A DNA stretch of 5,433 nucleotides from an uncultured Prevotella sp. Its GTDB lineage: Bacteria > Bacteroidota > Bacteroidia > Bacteroidales > Bacteroidaceae. Below, in pieces: positions 4,350 through 5,433 of this stretch. A program made the translations under genes and the position numbers. The stretch lies in contig USRA01000095.1 in NCBI GenBank assembly GCA_900557035.1, forward strand, positions 1 through 5,433, in the 5' to 3' direction. The notes beneath the pieces are model-generated. The model did no database searches. It was not told the DNA's origin and saw nothing but the letters and a program-made list of their open reading frames with translations. Each line of letters begins with the position of its first letter. The first letter of the stretch is position 1.

Positions 4350-5433
4350 TCTGCGAGCACGATGGCGGATTCCTTCTCATCCCTCGGTGCATCCTTTGAC
4401 TTCCATGCCACGATGAAGCGGATTCGGGCAGCGGTTACCTTGTAGCCTTTCAACTCCCATTTGCCTAGTTTCTCTTTCATCTTGATGGAGAGCTGGGCTA
4501 TGTCTCTGCCTGTTGATTGGAGACAGAGGCAATGGTCGTGATAGGTTAGCGGCATGCCACTTCTCAGGCAAAGGATAGCATCCTTGTGAGGCTTGGAGAA
4601 GCCCAGGTTTACATCCTTGTGTGAGAGCTGAAGTACTATTTCATTGGGCTCATCGTAGGCTTGGGCATCATAGAGATGCTGGGCACTTTTCAGACTGTCG
4701 AAGAGATTGCCGTTGGTGTGGATGGCAAGCGTACGCTTGGCACGGGTCATACCTACATAGTATCGGCGCAGTATGTCATCTGTAGGATGCTCGGGATGGG
4801 TAATGAGCATCAGTACATGGTCGAACTCATGGCCTTTTGCCTTGTGGATGGTGCTGACCACGATGTCTGATTTCGATATATCACAGAAGTCTTCTACAGA
4901 TGATTCGAACACGAACTCCCTCAGGTCGCTGTAGTACTTGGCACGATTGGTCTGCTCAAATATCTGAAGGCTGCGGCGCAGGTATGGCAATGCCTGGCTG
5001 GTGGCATACTTTTGGAATGTCTGCTGTTTGGCTGCTTCCCAAATATCATCAGGGATGATAGGGGATTTCGTTTCCTTGATGCCTTGGTCTATCTTCTTTA
5101 AGAAATATCTTACCTCTGCCAGATTCCAGAAGCGCAAGCCATCCATTGATTGCACCAGCTTGGCCTTGATGCCATGGCTGTGAAGAAGAGCCAGCATGAT
5201 GACTGCCTCTTCATTGGTCTGCGTGAGGATGCTGATGGTTTCGTTCTTCTTGCGGGAAGAAGCATCGGCTTTTTTTGAAGCGTTACTTCTTAGTAATCGC
5301 GTAACATCTTCAAGAATAGGCTGATACATATAAACCTTTTTCTTCTGAATCTCGTATGGATGCTTCACGATTCTTACCTCTCCATCTTCTTGACTCATGG
5401 AGATGATAGGGGTAGATTTGATTCGTTGGCGGA
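4331..5433 (-). CDS. C-terminal part of an SF1/UvrD-like helicase module, probably of a RecQ-family fused helicase
   Basis: The frame is open past the right edge; the Met at 5398 is internal, because upstream codons read RQRIKSTPIIS and continue off the window. So 366 residues of a larger protein are present. Counting from Met 5398: NETISILTQTNEEA (52-65) is the start of the second RecA-like lobe; VSTIHKAKGHEFDHV (181-195, near 4814-4852) is SF1 motif V; RRYYVGMTRAKR (211-222, near 4733-4768) is motif VI with its arginine finger. The tail (about 256-355) includes LQLSHKDVNLGF, LRSGMPLTY and IRFIVAWKSKDAPRDE. Walker A and DExx motifs are not here and must lie upstream. From memory of the family, this tail resembles the UvrD-C-like end of long RecQ-family ATP-dependent helicases of Bacteroidota, so that fused type is the best guess; a plain UvrD/PcrA-like helicase is the alternative. 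It acts on DNA in the cytoplasm, in repair or recombination. It ends 175 bp before the receptor start on the same strand. Confidence 0.8.
   Translation of the reverse strand, partial: RQRIKSTPIISMSQEDGEVRIVKHPYEIQKKKVYMYQPILEDVTRLLRSNASKKADASSRKKNETISILTQTNEEAVIMLALLHSHGIKAKLVQSMDGLRFWNLAEVRYFLKKIDQGIKETKSPIIPDDIWEAAKQQTFQKYATSQALPYLRRSLQIFEQTNRAKYYSDLREFVFESSVEDFCDISKSDIVVSTIHKAKGHEFDHVLMLITHPEHPTDDILRRYYVGMTRAKRTLAIHTNGNLFDSLKSAQHLYDAQAYDEPNEIVLQLSHKDVNLGFSKPHKDAILCLRSGMPLTYHDHCLCLQSTGRDIAQLSIKMKEKLGKWELKGYKVTAARIRFIVAWKSKDAPRDEKESAIVLADLVMKK

Noticed and set aside
5396..5398. Met at 5398 as the helicase start
   Set aside because: The frame stays open to the window edge, and a helicase without motifs I-III would not be functional, so this Met is internal.

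Overview
The window looks like chromosomal DNA from a member of the Bacteroidota, most likely Bacteroidales and possibly Prevotellaceae; the family-level guess is weak. Three things point there. Candidate promoters fit the Bacteroides-type -7 element (TAnnTTTG), seen before the regulator gene and before the outer-membrane receptor gene. Starts lack Shine-Dalgarno sequences and have A/T-rich leaders. The protein types are typical of the phylum: a TonB-receptor-like barrel with an N-terminal carboxypeptidase-regulatory-like domain and a C-terminal NTTRSKYKGTGAG-type tail, a PAS-like/LuxR-HTH regulator, and a helicase C-terminus of the RecQ/UvrD-like fused kind.

Layout. Bases 1-418 are AT-rich and hold no convincing gene, but they are full of inverted and direct repeats, a candidate terminator, and the promoter of the next gene. 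Bases 419-1177 (+) encode a 252-aa PAS-like/LuxR-type transcription regulator. It converges, with only 6 bp between stop codons, on a minus-strand pair: a 197-aa degenerate ThiF/E1-like Rossmann protein (1184-1777) and, 50 bp upstream of it, a 775-aa outer-membrane TonB-dependent-receptor-like protein (1828-4155). The 175-bp gap at 4156-4330 carries the receptor promoter and, directly upstream of it, a 51-bp dyad whose two arms are each small ACAC-N4-GTGT palindromes. Bases 4331-5433 (-) are the C-terminal part of a superfamily I (UvrD-like) helicase module whose N-terminal part lies outside the window.

How the parts may work together (inference). The receptor and the ThiF-like protein are probably one transcription unit. 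The convergent regulator is the obvious local candidate to control it, and the paired palindromes next to the receptor promoter are the obvious candidate operator. The substrate of the receptor cannot be read from the sequence. The helicase end looks like an unrelated housekeeping repair gene. The most interesting points are the paired operator-like palindromes, the ThiF-like protein that has lost recognisable catalytic signatures yet sits behind a receptor gene, and the structured region ahead of the regulator. No tRNA, rRNA, CRISPR array or insertion sequence was seen.
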